64,000 nucleotides of DNA from Porphyromonas loveana (lineage in GTDB: Bacteria; Bacteroidota; Bacteroidia; Bacteroidales; Porphyromonadaceae): assembly GCF_003096695.1 (NCBI RefSeq), contig NZ_QEKY01000010.1:1-64000 (forward strand), given 5' to 3'. Of the stretch, positions 35,196-44,232 are shown in pieces. A model generated the notes under the pieces. That model had not been told where the DNA came from. It saw only the letters and a program-made list of their open reading frames with translations, and searched no databases. Positions within the stretch are counted from its first letter, which is position 1. Each line of letters begins with the position of its first letter. The position numbers and the translations under genes were made by a program.

Positions 35196-35280
35196 GTTTC
35201 ATAAGCTGTGAAACAACGGTTTCTGTGCTATGAAACAAGTGTTTCTTTAAGATGAAACTTTTGTTTCTTATAGAAGAAAC
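35196..35280. repeat. 22-nt phased array of GAAAC-N4-GTTTC palindromes
   Basis: GAAAC occurs at 35210, 35232, 35254 and 35276 (spacing 22, 22, 22). GTTTC occurs at 35196, 35219, 35241 and 35263 (spacing 23, 22, 22). Each full unit is therefore a GAAAC-N4-GTTTC palindrome of 14 bp with an 8-bp linker, repeated three times with flanking half sites. It lies between two convergent genes (the DUF5131 remnant and the DUF6078 gene). Confidence 0.8.
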
Positions 35281-35324
35281 AAACCCAAACTTATAATAAT
35301 TGGCGTGTCAAAGTGCTTCGGTGG

Positions 35325-35795
35325 TTACTTCCGAATCATTGGGCTCATGCTCTGAAATACGGGGATCATGGCATCGTAGCAGATGAGTTGGGGGTCGAGT
35401 CCTGCAGCGATGAAGCAGTGGCGTATATAGTTCTGTTCTTGCACGGTGATGTACCGCTCTTTGCGATGTATGCGATAATAGCTGTTCTTCCCGAAATATG
35501 AGAGGAGCTCTCGTTTGATGCCGCGCGCGACGTCGTAAGGCAACCGGCTATAGAGATGTGTGATGCCGTGGGCATAGAACACGGGCTTTTGGTCGAGAAA
35601 GTTCGGACATGAGGGGATGATCTCTGTGGCGGGGTTGGTGATAATCACTCTGGCGCATTTGCGCGCAACAATGCTTTCATAGGCCGAAGCGCGGAGGCAG
35701 CGGGCGCGCTGTGGGCAGTCGGTGCGCGGATAACAAACCATGAAGTCGCTATCGAGGCTCTCGAATCCGGTAATGGTGGTAGCGGGCTGGGGCAT
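35325..35795 (-). CDS. DUF6078 family protein
   Basis: 156 residues from the ATG at 35795. A longer start at 35918 would overlap bioA by 94 bp and adds an Arg/Pro-rich stretch unlike the family. Recognised by TDCPQRARCLRASAYE, VIITNPATEIIPSCPNF, KRELLSYFGKNSYYRIHRKERYITVQEQNYI. The four cysteines of the first half may bind metal. Function is unknown. It follows bioA on the same strand, so it may be co-transcribed. Confidence 0.8.
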   Translation of the reverse strand: MPQPATTITGFESLDSDFMVCYPRTDCPQRARCLRASAYESIVARKCARVIITNPATEIIPSCPNFLDQKPVFYAHGITHLYSRLPYDVARGIKRELLSYFGKNSYYRIHRKERYITVQEQNYIRHCFIAAGLDPQLICYDAMIPVFQSMSPMIRK

Positions 35796-35824
35796 AATGG
35801 TGGTGATGGATGGGTGCAAGATAA

Positions 35825-37111
35825 TTACGGACACTCCTCGGCCAAAATGCGGAGGAGGCCGCCGGTAAGCCGGCTGAGATCGGCCGATTCTATGATGAAG
35901 GGCGGTTGCAGATAGCAAAGGCGGCCGAAGGGACGTATCCAGATGCCTGCCTCTACGAATCGGCGCTGGAGTGTAGCCATCGGGACGGGACGCTTCATTT
36001 CGATCACACCGATGGCTCCCAATACTCGCACGTTGGCTACACCCGAGAGCGTGACGGCGGGAGCCAACTCTTCACGCAATTGGGATTCGATACGGTTCAC
36101 TCTTTCCTGCCACGGACTCTCCAGAAGTAGGCGGATGCTCTCAGCTGCGACGGCGCAAGCGAGTGGATTGCCCATGAAGGTGGGGCCGTGCATGAAGCAT
36201 CCGGCCTCGCCCGAACAGATGGTGTCGGCTATGGCGCGATGCGTAATGGTGGCAGAGAGGGTCATGTATCCGCCCGTCAAAGCTTTGCCTATGCACATGA
36301 TGTCGGGTACGACGTCGGCATGAGCTTGCGCAAAGAGTTTGCCCGTGCGTCCGAATCCGGTGGCTATCTCGTCGAAGATGAGCAGCACGCCCGCCTGAGA
36401 ACAGAGGCGGCGCGCTTCGACCAGATACTGCGGATGGTAAAAGTACATGCCGCCTGCTCCTTGTACGATGGGTTCCAAAATGAGAGCGGCAAGTTCGTCG
36501 CCTCTGGTGTCAAGGAGGTGGCGCAGTGGTTCCATGTCGTCGGCCATCCATTCGCCGTGGAAGCGCGAGGTCGGTTGCGGGAGAAAGTGTTGTATGGGCA
36601 GGGCGCCGGAGAAGATGCCGTGCATACCTGTCGTGGGGTCACATACGCTCATGGCATGCCATGTGTCGCCGTGATAACCTGAGCGTATCGTGGCGAATCG
36701 GGTGCGACCTTGGCAGCCGTGAGCCTGATGATACTGGAGGGCCATCTTCATCGCCACTTCTACAGCGACCGAACCGCTGTCGGCATAGAAGATGGTGTCC
36801 AGTCCCGCGGGCAATATGCCGAGGAGAAGCTCGGCCAGTTCGACGGCGGGGCTATGCGTAAGCCCTCCGAACATGACGTGACTCATCCGACTGAGCTGCA
36901 GCTCGGCTGCGGCATTGAGCCGTGGGTGATTGTAGCCATGGATGGCAGCCCACCAAGAGCTCATGCCATCAACAAGTTCGCGCCCGTCTTCCAGATAGAT
37001 GCGCACTCCTTCGGCGCGGCGGACGGGGTAAACGGGTAGGGGGTCGATCGTCGATGTATAAGGATGCCAGAGGTGCTGACGATCTATGTGGAGCATTTCT
37101 TCAGTGGTCAT
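35825..37111 (-). CDS. bioA: Adenosylmethionine-8-amino-7-oxononanoate aminotransferase
   Basis: 428 residues, class-III PLP aminotransferase. Signatures: LWHPYTS near the start, [29 protein letters not shown], the [12 protein letters not shown] block, [13 protein letters not shown] and the PLP lysine in [10 protein letters not shown]. It makes 7,8-diaminopelargonate in biotin synthesis. Its start overlaps the end of bioB by 11 bp, so the two are translationally linked. bioD, bioF and bioC/H are not in the window. Confidence 0.95.
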   Translation of the reverse strand: MTTEEMLHIDRQHLWHPYTSTIDPLPVYPVRRAEGVRIYLEDGRELVDGMSSWWAAIHGYNHPRLNAAAELQLSRMSHVMFGGLTHSPAVELAELLLGILPAGLDTIFYADSGSVAVEVAMKMALQYHQAHGCQGRTRFATIRSGYHGDTWHAMSVCDPTTGMHGIFSGALPIQHFLPQPTSRFHGEWMADDMEPLRHLLDTRGDELAALILEPIVQGAGGMYFYHPQYLVEARRLCSQAGVLLIFDEIATGFGRTGKLFAQAHADVVPDIMCIGKALTGGYMTLSATITHRAIADTICSGEAGCFMHGPTFMGNPLACAVAAESIRLLLESPWQERVNRIESQLREELAPAVTLSGVANVRVLGAIGVIEMKRPVPMATLQRRFVEAGIWIRPFGRLCYLQPPFIIESADLSRLTGGLLRILAEECP

Positions 37112-38093
37112 AGCTTACTTCCCAGTCAGTTTGGTTCGTTACTCTCATGCCGCAGGTGCGTGCAAGTTCCATGTCTTCGGCAGCTTTGCTGCCTGTGGTG
37201 GTGAGGAGGTCGCCCGTAATGGCGGCGTTGATGCCGATGTGGATGGCTTTGCGCTGTACCTCGGGGCTGAGTTGTGCCCTACCGCCGGAGAAGCGGAGGA
37301 AAGCGCGAGGATTGATCAGGCGGAAGAGGGCTACCGTGGTGAGGTATTCCTCCTCTGTCAAGGGGGGAGTATGCTCCAACGGAGTGCCTGCAATGGGCTG
37401 GAGTATGTTGATGGGGATGGAGTAAACATCTATGCTGCGGAGGAAGAAGGCAAACTCTATCCGCTGCTCCATGCTCTCGCCCATGCCGATAATGCCGCCG
37501 CTGCAGACGCGCATTCCTACCCGACGCGCTGCGCGAATGGTGTCGAGTTTCTCGTCCTGGGTATGGGTGCTGCAAAGGGTGGGGAAGAAGCTCGGAGCTG
37601 TCTCCATATTGCAATGGTAGGTAGTGACACCATGATCGAAGAGGATCTGCAGCTTCTCCTCGGAGAGCAATCCCAAGGAAGCGCAGCACTTGATGTCGGT
37701 CTTTTCCTTGATGGCGCGGTAGCTTGCCGCCATCCGGTGTATTTCGGCCATGGAGGCTGTGCGTCCGCTGGCGACGAGGGAGAAGCGACCGATGCCTTGT
37801 CGGCGATTGTATTCGGCCTGCTCGGCGCAGATCTCGGGGGAGAGGAGTCCGTACTTTTCTATCGTGGTGGCATAATGGCGGCTTTGGGCGCACCACTTGC
37901 AGTCCTCCGGACAGTTGCCACTCTTGGCGTTGATGATGGAACAGGTGTCGAAGGCATCGCCCATGAAATGTCGGGTGATCCTATGAGCTGCTTCGTATAG
38001 TTCTTCTTTGTGGGGTGTGGCGGCGAGTAGGAGTGCTTCCTCGAGAGTCAGCGCACTGCCGTCTATCAGTCTTTTTTCGATCGTCTGAATCAT
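37101..38093 (-). CDS. bioB: Biotin synthase
   Basis: 330 residues from the ATG at 38093. The upstream start at 38129 coincides with the predicted transcription start and is rejected. The radical-SAM cluster is NCPEDCKWC with Cys 61, 65 and 68. The second [2Fe-2S] cluster ligands fall in CCASLG, YHCNMET and the arginine in FLRFSGGR. It inserts sulfur into dethiobiotin. First gene of the bioB-bioA unit. Confidence 0.96.
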   Translation of the reverse strand: MIQTIEKRLIDGSALTLEEALLLAATPHKEELYEAAHRITRHFMGDAFDTCSIINAKSGNCPEDCKWCAQSRHYATTIEKYGLLSPEICAEQAEYNRRQGIGRFSLVASGRTASMAEIHRMAASYRAIKEKTDIKCCASLGLLSEEKLQILFDHGVTTYHCNMETAPSFFPTLCSTHTQDEKLDTIRAARRVGMRVCSGGIIGMGESMEQRIEFAFFLRSIDVYSIPINILQPIAGTPLEHTPPLTEEEYLTTVALFRLINPRAFLRFSGGRAQLSPEVQRKAIHIGINAAITGDLLTTTGSKAAEDMELARTCGMRVTNQTDWEVSYDH

Positions 38094-38135
38094 ATGTGGA
38101 GGTGTGGTGCAGGGGCTGTGTCGCTGCACGCGCTA

Positions 38136-38143
38136 CAAAAATA
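38136..38143 (-). promoter_or_regulatory. -7 promoter element (TATTTTTG) of bioBA
   Basis: Perfect match on the minus strand. Leader about 36 nt to the ATG at 38093. Confidence 0.6.
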
Positions 38144-38162
38144 GGAAGAAGACGGGTCAAAA

Positions 38163-38200
38163 AGAAAGAAAAAGCTGCCCCATTCCAATGAGGCAGCCTT
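38163..38200 (-). terminator. Terminator of the POT transporter gene
   Basis: Stem GCTGCCCCATT / AATGAGGCAGC (38174-38184 with 38187-38197, one mismatch), followed on the minus strand by CTTTTTCTTTCTTTTTG. Confidence 0.75.
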
Positions 38201-38228
38201 TCAAAAGGTGAGGAGATAGGTGCGTGTA

Positions 38229-39761
38229 TTACTTCGCTACGCGCTCCAACCACTTGACCATGGCGAGCATCGTGAACATCGAAATGAAGCAAGCTGTAAC
38301 AAATACCGCCCATGTAGCCCAGATGGGAATGTTCTCGTACATGATGGTACCGATGATAAGCAGCTGATTGCCGAGGGCTGTAGCACCGAGCCAGCAACCC
38401 TGCATTACGGCCTGTAGGTGGGGAGGAGCTACCTTGGACACGAACGAAAGACCGAGCGGGCTGATAAACAGCTCAGCAATGGTGAGGATCAGATACGTAC
38501 CGATGAGAAGGAAAGGAGTCACACGCTGTGCAGTAGTAAGACCTCCCATGGCTTCACGTTCAGCAGAAGTAGGCAGACCCATTGAACCTAATGTCATGAC
38601 GATAAAGGCAACAGCGGCGATACCCATACCAATGGCAATCTTCTTGGGGGTAGAAGGCTCGATACCCTTAGCACGCAGCCAACCGAAAAGACCGATGACG
38701 ATAGGAGTAAGGAATACAACAAAGAACGGATTGAACGACTGGAAAATCTCGGCTCCCTTAATGCTGGTGAAGCCAAGGTCAATGTTGATCATACTCAAGT
38801 CCGTGTAGTCATTGGCGAAGAATGTCAGTGTAACACCATTCTGGTGGAAAGAGAACCAGAAGAAGATAACTACTGCAAATACGGCAAAGAGGGCATAGAT
38901 GCGCTGACGGATCTCAGATGAGCTCATCTGTACCTCAGCTTTTTGTGCATCAGTAGCTACAGCCTTCATGCTGGGATCGGGCAATTTCTTCTTATTGGCA
39001 ATATAGATGGCAATAGAAATCAACATGGCTACGATGGCTGCTGCAAAAGCATAGTGGAAGCCCGTGTTGAAGATATTGAGGTATTCATGGGCGAAAGCTG
39101 TGAAGTCTGTTACTGTCCCGCCGCTTACTTCGCCGGCAATACGCTTGAAAGTCTCAGAGGCTTCGGGCGTGATAGTGCCGTTAATGTACTTGTGACACAG
39201 AGCAGGTAGGTCTGGATCGTACTCAAAACCGTGACGCTGTACCCATCCATTACGGATACCGGTAGCAATCATTGGTGCAAAAAGAGCACCGACATTGATG
39301 AACATATAGAAAATCTGGAAGCCGGTGTCGCGCTTATCTGAGTATTGGGGATCATCATACATCTGACCTACAACAGCCTGCAAGTTACCCTTGAAGAGGC
39401 CATTACCAAAAGCAATGACAAAGAGTCCTACGCAGGTAAGCGTGAGGTAGAGCGCGAAGTTGGGTACCGGCGTCGGCGTCGGGATCGCGATCATGGCATA
39501 ACCAAACGTCATGAGGATGAGACCGGCGAAGATTGTGCCCTTGTATTTCTTAGTCTTATCTGCGATGAAACCTCCTGCCAAAGCGAGGAGATAGATCAGC
39601 GCATAGAACGTAGAATAAATGATGGTGGATTGCGTCTTTTCAAGACCGAACTTGGTAACCAAGAACAGCGACAGAATAGCCATCATAATGTAGAAACCGA
39701 AGCGTTCGCCCATGTTTGACAAGGCGGCTCCAATTAGTCCTTTAGGATGCTTGTTTAGCAT
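38229..39761 (-). CDS. POT/PTR2-family proton-dependent peptide transporter
   Basis: 510 residues with about 14 TM helices. The start HPKGLIGAALSNMGERFGFYIMMA contains the ExxERFxYY-type proton-coupling motif in variant form (GERFGFY). YSTFYALIYLLALAGGFIADK and GNGLFKGNLQAVVGQMY are the usual PTR2 signatures. It takes up di- and tripeptides, a main carbon and nitrogen source for asaccharolytic Porphyromonas. It lies 21 bp after the DUF4831 gene and probably shares its promoter. Confidence 0.93.
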   Translation of the reverse strand: MLNKHPKGLIGAALSNMGERFGFYIMMAILSLFLVTKFGLEKTQSTIIYSTFYALIYLLALAGGFIADKTKKYKGTIFAGLILMTFGYAMIAIPTPTPVPNFALYLTLTCVGLFVIAFGNGLFKGNLQAVVGQMYDDPQYSDKRDTGFQIFYMFINVGALFAPMIATGIRNGWVQRHGFEYDPDLPALCHKYINGTITPEASETFKRIAGEVSGGTVTDFTAFAHEYLNIFNTGFHYAFAAAIVAMLISIAIYIANKKKLPDPSMKAVATDAQKAEVQMSSSEIRQRIYALFAVFAVVIFFWFSFHQNGVTLTFFANDYTDLSMINIDLGFTSIKGAEIFQSFNPFFVVFLTPIVIGLFGWLRAKGIEPSTPKKIAIGMGIAAVAFIVMTLGSMGLPTSAEREAMGGLTTAQRVTPFLLIGTYLILTIAELFISPLGLSFVSKVAPPHLQAVMQGCWLGATALGNQLLIIGTIMYENIPIWATWAVFVTACFISMFTMLAMVKWLERVAK

Positions 39762-39782
39762 AAGAGTTTGTTTTTGGGTTGA

Positions 39783-40883
39783 TTATTGATTGTTTTCATT
39801 TATCTGACGAATAGCTCCTGTGTGCTCATCGAAGACGACACGAATGGCGTGGCCTTTGTCGCGGAACATTTTGGGAGCTAAGGCCTGTCTGCGGCCATAT
39901 TGTGTAACGGGAAGCACTTCATTGAAGAGCATTCCTCTATTATATGTGAGAGTGATACGAGCCGATCCGGGTAGGTTATAGACAATGCCTTTGAGGTTCT
40001 TCTCGTGTTTGGCAGCTTCTTTCTCGTCCATCTCCGGGGCTTTGTCGATAGCGCGGAGGCTGAAGGTGACTGGCTCTCCTGAGAGATCGTCTGAATCTAC
40101 CACGCCTCTGAGGGGAGAGAAGCGGAAGAGTATTTGCTCGTTTACATTGTCTTTGGGCTCAATAGTCCATGAACGTTCTTCCCAAGTGATTTCCTCTTTT
40201 CCATAGAACAAGGCAAGCAGAGCGGCCTCTTGTGCTTTGAGCTCTTGAGTCATGAGCTGCAAGGCTGCTCCGTCTTTAGGCATATTCTCAGTCTGACCGG
40301 TGAGTATGTCCATCAAACTCTCTCGGATACGAAAGACTTGTGCAGCGGCTATCTCGGCTTGTTTCGCTTTCGTGCCGGCTACCATGTACTCTTGTGGAAG
40401 TGCTGCTGTTCTGTCCGAGGCGAGCTGTGCAGTAGGAAGATGGAAGATGGTGTCGGGACAAGGGGTGGGAAGGTCTTGACGATCAGCGTTGATGCCAACA
40501 AGAATACCTCTGCGATTGAGGGTGATGAAGTCGGCGACAGTGCCTGAGCGGAAATCTACGATGTACTCGTTGTCGAAGTCGGGGATGCCGATGGATTGAG
40601 CGATCGCTCTGCCCAAACGATACCGGCTGCTTACTTCTCCGTTAGCTTCTTGGCCAAAGTATCTCTTGGCGTAGGAGTATAATTCTCCAGGTTGGTGATT
40701 GATGCGTTCTATTTGTGCCCGCACGACGATGCGTGTCTGTGGAAGGGCATAGACGATCCCTTCTCCATTGTAGCGTACAGGCTCATAGGAAGCAACATTG
40801 GTTTGTGCCTTGACAGCTCCTATATTTAGGAATATGGTAGGCAACAGTAGCTTGATTAAAACAGTCTGCGCGGACATTGTCAA
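39783..40883 (-). CDS. DUF4831 family exported protein
   Basis: 366 residues with an N-terminal signal peptide (hydrophobic LIKLLLPTIFLNIGAVKA, cut before QTN). DUF4831 is recognised by GIVYALPQTRIVVRAQIER, an EYMVAG-type block with ALPQEYMVAGT, and the C-terminal LPVTQYGRRQALAPKMF. Function unknown, probably periplasmic. It is the first gene of a unit with the peptide transporter. Confidence 0.85.
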   Translation of the reverse strand: MTMSAQTVLIKLLLPTIFLNIGAVKAQTNVASYEPVRYNGEGIVYALPQTRIVVRAQIERINHQPGELYSYAKRYFGQEANGEVSSRYRLGRAIAQSIGIPDFDNEYIVDFRSGTVADFITLNRRGILVGINADRQDLPTPCPDTIFHLPTAQLASDRTAALPQEYMVAGTKAKQAEIAAAQVFRIRESLMDILTGQTENMPKDGAALQLMTQELKAQEAALLALFYGKEEITWEERSWTIEPKDNVNEQILFRFSPLRGVVDSDDLSGEPVTFSLRAIDKAPEMDEKEAAKHEKNLKGIVYNLPGSARITLTYNRGMLFNEVLPVTQYGRRQALAPKMFRDKGHAIRVVFDEHTGAIRQINENNQ

Positions 40884-40896
40884 ATAACTTTGATTG

Positions 40897-40904
40897 CAAA
40901 GCTA
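40897..40904 (-). promoter_or_regulatory. -7 promoter element (TAGCTTTG) of DUF4831-POT
   Basis: Perfect TAnnTTTG match 14 nt before the DUF4831 ATG. A downstream ATG would be possible if the leader proves shorter. Confidence 0.5.
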
Positions 40905-41040
40905 CATTATTTTTACTGAATCTAAAACAGAATTTAGCTCTAAAACCTCTATATTATTAGGCATAAGTGATATAAATCAATCCAAACACGAATCTTAATG
41001 CCTATTCTTTCTCCCATAAATCAGTACTCGAAAAAGGACA

Positions 41041-41080
41041 AAAAGAAAGGCGACTCTGTGCCATTACGCACAGAGCCGCC
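41041..41080 (-). terminator. Terminator of the kor operon
   Basis: GGCGACTCTGTG / CACAGAGCCGCC stem (41049-41060 with 41069-41080, one internal mismatch) followed on the minus strand by TTTCTTTTTGTCC. Confidence 0.8.
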
Positions 41081-41119
41081 TCCTTATTAGTATGTCAAGG
41101 GTGTTTTAACCCTACATGA

Positions 41120-41665
41120 TTAGTCTATCTTTTTGATGATCTCCATGCCACGTTGGATGGCCTGTTCGTTCATCGGGATGAGTTTGTGGTGACGTTCGGG
41201 CAGCGTTTTCTTCAGACCCTTGATCACGCTCTCGATCTTAACCATGGGAGCAACCTTCAGAACACCACCGAGAACGATCATGTTGAAAGCCTTCTGATTG
41301 CCCATACGCAGAGATTCCTGCGTAGCATCCACTTCATAGATCTGGATATCGTCGCGCTTGTGCTTGAGAACGATGCTGTCAGGATCGTATACCAAGATAC
41401 CTCCCTTCTTTACACGCGGCTCAAACTTGTCCAATGAAGGTTGGTTGAGAACGATTACGATGTCATACTCGTTGACAACTGGAGAGCTTACTTGCTCGTC
41501 GCTCACAATAACCGTTACGTTGGAGGTACCACCACGCTGTTCGGGTCCGTAAGAAGGCATCCAAGATACCTCTTTGTCTTCCATCAAACCTGAGTAAGCC
41601 AGAATCTTACCCATTGAGAGAACTCCCTGTCCTCCGAATCCTGCAATTACAATTTCGTAAGTCAT
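41120..41665 (-). CDS. korC: 2-oxoacid:ferredoxin oxidoreductase, gamma subunit
   Basis: 181 residues, gamma domain of 2-oxoglutarate-type oxidoreductases: IVIAGFGGQGVLSMGKILAYSG at the start and MPSYGPEQRGGTSNVTVIVSD. With the alpha and beta subunits it forms the enzyme that decarboxylates a 2-oxoacid to the acyl-CoA while reducing ferredoxin. Last gene of korD-korA-(small ORF)-korB-korC. A branched-chain (Vor) specificity cannot be excluded from sequence alone. Confidence 0.9.
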   Translation of the reverse strand: MTYEIVIAGFGGQGVLSMGKILAYSGLMEDKEVSWMPSYGPEQRGGTSNVTVIVSDEQVSSPVVNEYDIVIVLNQPSLDKFEPRVKKGGILVYDPDSIVLKHKRDDIQIYEVDATQESLRMGNQKAFNMIVLGGVLKVAPMVKIESVIKGLKKTLPERHHKLIPMNEQAIQRGMEIIKKID

Positions 41666-41693
41666 GATGCTTTTCTGTTTTTGTTTGAATGGA

Positions 41694-42458
41694 TTAGTCG
41701 ATATTCTTGAGGTCTCCCAAAGTATACTTCTGGGTCATGTTCTCCATCATCCAATCGTTGGATGCAGCCGGGCTCATCTTCCATCCTGTGTTACAAGTGG
41801 ATACGATCTCTACAACAGAAGTACCCTTTCTGTTCATGGAGTTCTCGAAAGCCTTCTGGATCATCTTCTTGGTCTTACGAACGGCTGCTGCGTTGTGTAC
41901 AGTCTGACGTGTCACGAGACAAGTTCCATCGAGTAGAGCCAACAAATCGGCGATTTTCAAGGGATAACCGTTCAATTCCACATTTCTTCCTTGAGGACAA
42001 GTAGCCGTAGCCATACCTTCAAGCGTAGTAGGAGCCATCTGACCTCCTGTCATACCGTAGATGCCATTGTTGATGAAGATGATAGCGATGTTCTCGCCGC
42101 GGTTAGCCGCGTGAATCGTCTCAGCAGTACCGATGGCAGCCAAGTCACCATCACCTTGGTAGGTAAATACGAGCTTAGAGGGGTTCAGACGTTTTACTGC
42201 AGTGGCCAGAGCAGGTGCACGACCGTGTGCAGCTTCTTGCCAGTCAATGTCGAGATAGCGGTATGCGAATACTGAGCATCCTACGGGAGCAATACCGATG
42301 GCTTCTTCAGTCAAGCCCATTTCTTCAATTACTTCGGCAATGAGTTTGTGTACAACACCGTGGCTACAACCCGGACAGTAGTGCATGTCCGTATCGTTCA
42401 TCAGGTTCGGCTTAGCGTAAACCAGATTCTCCGGTTTGATAATATCGTTGATTTCCAT
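41694..42458 (-). CDS. korB: 2-oxoacid:ferredoxin oxidoreductase, beta subunit (TPP-binding)
   Basis: 254 residues. The thiamine-diphosphate site is seen in YCPGCSHGVVHK, TYQGDGDLAAIGTAE (GDG motif) and NNGIYGMTGGQMAPTT. It carries the cofactor that attacks the 2-oxoacid. It lies 28 bp upstream of korC in the operon sense. Confidence 0.93.
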   Translation of the reverse strand: MEINDIIKPENLVYAKPNLMNDTDMHYCPGCSHGVVHKLIAEVIEEMGLTEEAIGIAPVGCSVFAYRYLDIDWQEAAHGRAPALATAVKRLNPSKLVFTYQGDGDLAAIGTAETIHAANRGENIAIIFINNGIYGMTGGQMAPTTLEGMATATCPQGRNVELNGYPLKIADLLALLDGTCLVTRQTVHNAAAVRKTKKMIQKAFENSMNRKGTSVVEIVSTCNTGWKMSPAASNDWMMENMTQKYTLGDLKNID

Positions 42459-42474
42459 TGTGATAACTGTATTA

Positions 42475-42654
42475 TTAGCGTTTGAAAGATCTCATGAAAT
42501 AACTGGCTAACCTGACACCTATTGCCAAAAATCCGGGTACTAAGTACAGCCACCTCTGTTCTGTCTGCTTAAACAGCAGGAAGAAAACCAAAGTGAGTAC
42601 CAGTAGGATATAAAAGGCTACGGTCAGTATGCCGTTGACTTTCTTGATATTCAT
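42475..42654 (-). CDS. Small membrane protein inside the kor operon (59 aa)
   Basis: Complete ATG-TAA frame of 59 codons. It begins MNIKKVNGILTVAFYIL, has two TM helices (about 8-27 and 35-50, LYLVPGFLAIGVRL), and ends in a basic tail (YFMRSFKR). It sits between korA and korB with 16-bp spacing on each side, so it must be co-transcribed. I do not know the family. Possible roles are membrane tethering of the complex or an unrelated small protein. Confidence 0.75.
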   Translation of the reverse strand: MNIKKVNGILTVAFYILLVLTLVFFLLFKQTEQRWLYLVPGFLAIGVRLASYFMRSFKR

Positions 42655-42670
42655 CCTCTGACTATATTCT

Positions 42671-43756
42671 CTACTTATTGATTACTTTCTCTTTGAGTGC
42701 TTGTAGAACCTCATCCGGAGAGAAGAGCATACCACCCATACGGCCATAATGCTCTACAGGAACTTTGCCATTAACAGCGAGACGTACGTCTTCTACCATC
42801 TGACCGGCATTCAATTCAGCAACGAGGAATCCCTTAGCACGTTCGGCCAACTTGGCGATCTCTTTCGTCGGGAAAGGCCACAGAGTGATCGGGCGGAGAA
42901 TACCTACTTTGATTCCTTCGGCACGAGCAAGCTGTACAGTCTTGTTACAGATACGTGCCGATGAACCGAATGCTACGAGGATGTAGTCAGCATCATCTGT
43001 CATGTATTCAGAGAAACGTACTTCGTTCGCTTCGATTTCGGCATACTTCTTCTGGAAACGGAGGTTGTTCTGTTCCATAACAGCCGAGTCGAGCTCAAGA
43101 GATGTGATAATATTCGGTTTGCGACCACCCTTACGGCCGAGTGTAGCCCAAGGACATTGTTCGCGGATTTCGTCTTCTGTACGACGCTTTTTGAAAGGAG
43201 GTAATACCACTTTTTCCATCATCTGACCGATGATACCGTCAGAGAGGATGAGTGCTGGGTTGCGATACTTGAAAGCAAGCTCCAAGCCCAAACCTACGTG
43301 GTCCACCATTTCTTGTACAGAGTTGGGTGCCAATGTGATTAGACGATAGTCACCGTGACCACCACCTTTTACTGACTGGAAGTAGTCGGCTTGTCCTGGT
43401 TGGATTGTACCCAGACCAGGGCCACCACGCATTACGTTTACGATCAAACAAGGAAGTTCTGCACCGGCGCAATAGCTCACACCTTCTTGCTTGAGACTCA
43501 TACCAGGGCTGGAAGAAGAGGTCATAACCATCTTACCACAGCTGGCACCGCCGTATACCATGTTGATGGCAGCGACTTCGCTCTCTGCTTGCAAAACAAC
43601 CATACCGGTCGTGTCCCATGGATGCTCTTCCATGAGCGTTTCCATTACTTCAGACTGAGGAGTGATAGGATAACCAAAGTATCCGTCCACGCCATTACGT
43701 ATTGCCGAGTGTGCAAGGGCTTCATTGCCCTTCATCAGCCTTATTTCTTCTGACAT
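42671..43756 (-). CDS. korA: 2-oxoacid:ferredoxin oxidoreductase, alpha subunit
   Basis: 361 residues from the ATG at 43756. A longer frame from 43840 would overlap the ferredoxin gene and is not needed. Recognised by RLMKGNEALAHSAIRNGVDGYFGYPITPQSEVME, SSSSPGMSLKQEG and the CoA-site GGPGLGTIQPGQADY. The C-terminal transketolase domain contains DYILVAFGSSARI. It is sometimes annotated as VorB. I use korA because of the 2-oxoglutarate-type subunit set. Confidence 0.92.
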   Translation of the reverse strand: MSEEIRLMKGNEALAHSAIRNGVDGYFGYPITPQSEVMETLMEEHPWDTTGMVVLQAESEVAAINMVYGGASCGKMVMTSSSSPGMSLKQEGVSYCAGAELPCLIVNVMRGGPGLGTIQPGQADYFQSVKGGGHGDYRLITLAPNSVQEMVDHVGLGLELAFKYRNPALILSDGIIGQMMEKVVLPPFKKRRTEDEIREQCPWATLGRKGGRKPNIITSLELDSAVMEQNNLRFQKKYAEIEANEVRFSEYMTDDADYILVAFGSSARICNKTVQLARAEGIKVGILRPITLWPFPTKEIAKLAERAKGFLVAELNAGQMVEDVRLAVNGKVPVEHYGRMGGMLFSPDEVLQALKEKVINK

Positions 43757-43776
43757 ATTTTCTTCTCTGTTTTTTA

Positions 43777-44004
43777 TTACAACTTCACTTTGTAAACGGT
43801 GATACATCCATCGGGACATACCATAGCACAACTTGTGCATCCGATGCAGTTCTCAGGCTCTTTCATATAAGAGTAATGATAGCCTTTGTCATTGACTTCA
43901 TTTGGGTGTAGCTCCAGTGTCTTTGTCGGACATGCCACTACACATAGATTGCAACCTTTGCAACGCTGGGTATTAACGACCACAGCTCCTCTGATTTTTG
44001 CCAT
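43777..44004 (-). CDS. korD: 4Fe-4S ferredoxin-like delta subunit
   Basis: 75 residues with two cluster motifs: CKGCNLCVVACP and CIGCTSCAMVCP. It carries electrons from the TPP site to soluble ferredoxin. First gene of the operon, 20 bp before korA. Confidence 0.93.
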   Translation of the reverse strand: MAKIRGAVVVNTQRCKGCNLCVVACPTKTLELHPNEVNDKGYHYSYMKEPENCIGCTSCAMVCPDGCITVYKVKL

Positions 44005-44062
44005 TATAGTTATCTTTTAAATAAGGACTTGGGATACCTAAAAGTGAGTAATCTTAGCGCCC

Positions 44063-44070
44063 CAAAGATA
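44063..44070 (-). promoter_or_regulatory. -7 promoter element (TATCTTTG) of the kor operon
   Basis: Perfect match, leader about 50 nt to korD. Confidence 0.6.
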
Positions 44071-44232
44071 GGCATTCTTTCCCTTTTATACCTATAAAAT
44101 CCTGTTTTTGAGACTCAATATATTCTTTTCGGGATGAAAAATGCTTTATAGCATGTTTTGATGTCGGCGACGGGTATGAGGTTTCTGAATGAGGTCACTC
44201 GTCCCATGACGTGTCATATAGTTCTTACTGAA

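Noticed and set aside
35325-35918. Long start for the DUF6078 gene
   Set aside because: It would overlap bioA by 94 bp and add an Arg/Pro-rich stretch. The ATG at 35795 gives the family-like product.
44141-44154. ATGCTTTATAGCAT hairpin as dnaG terminator
   Set aside because: The stem is only five pairs, AT-rich, and 80 nt beyond the stop, too weak to call.
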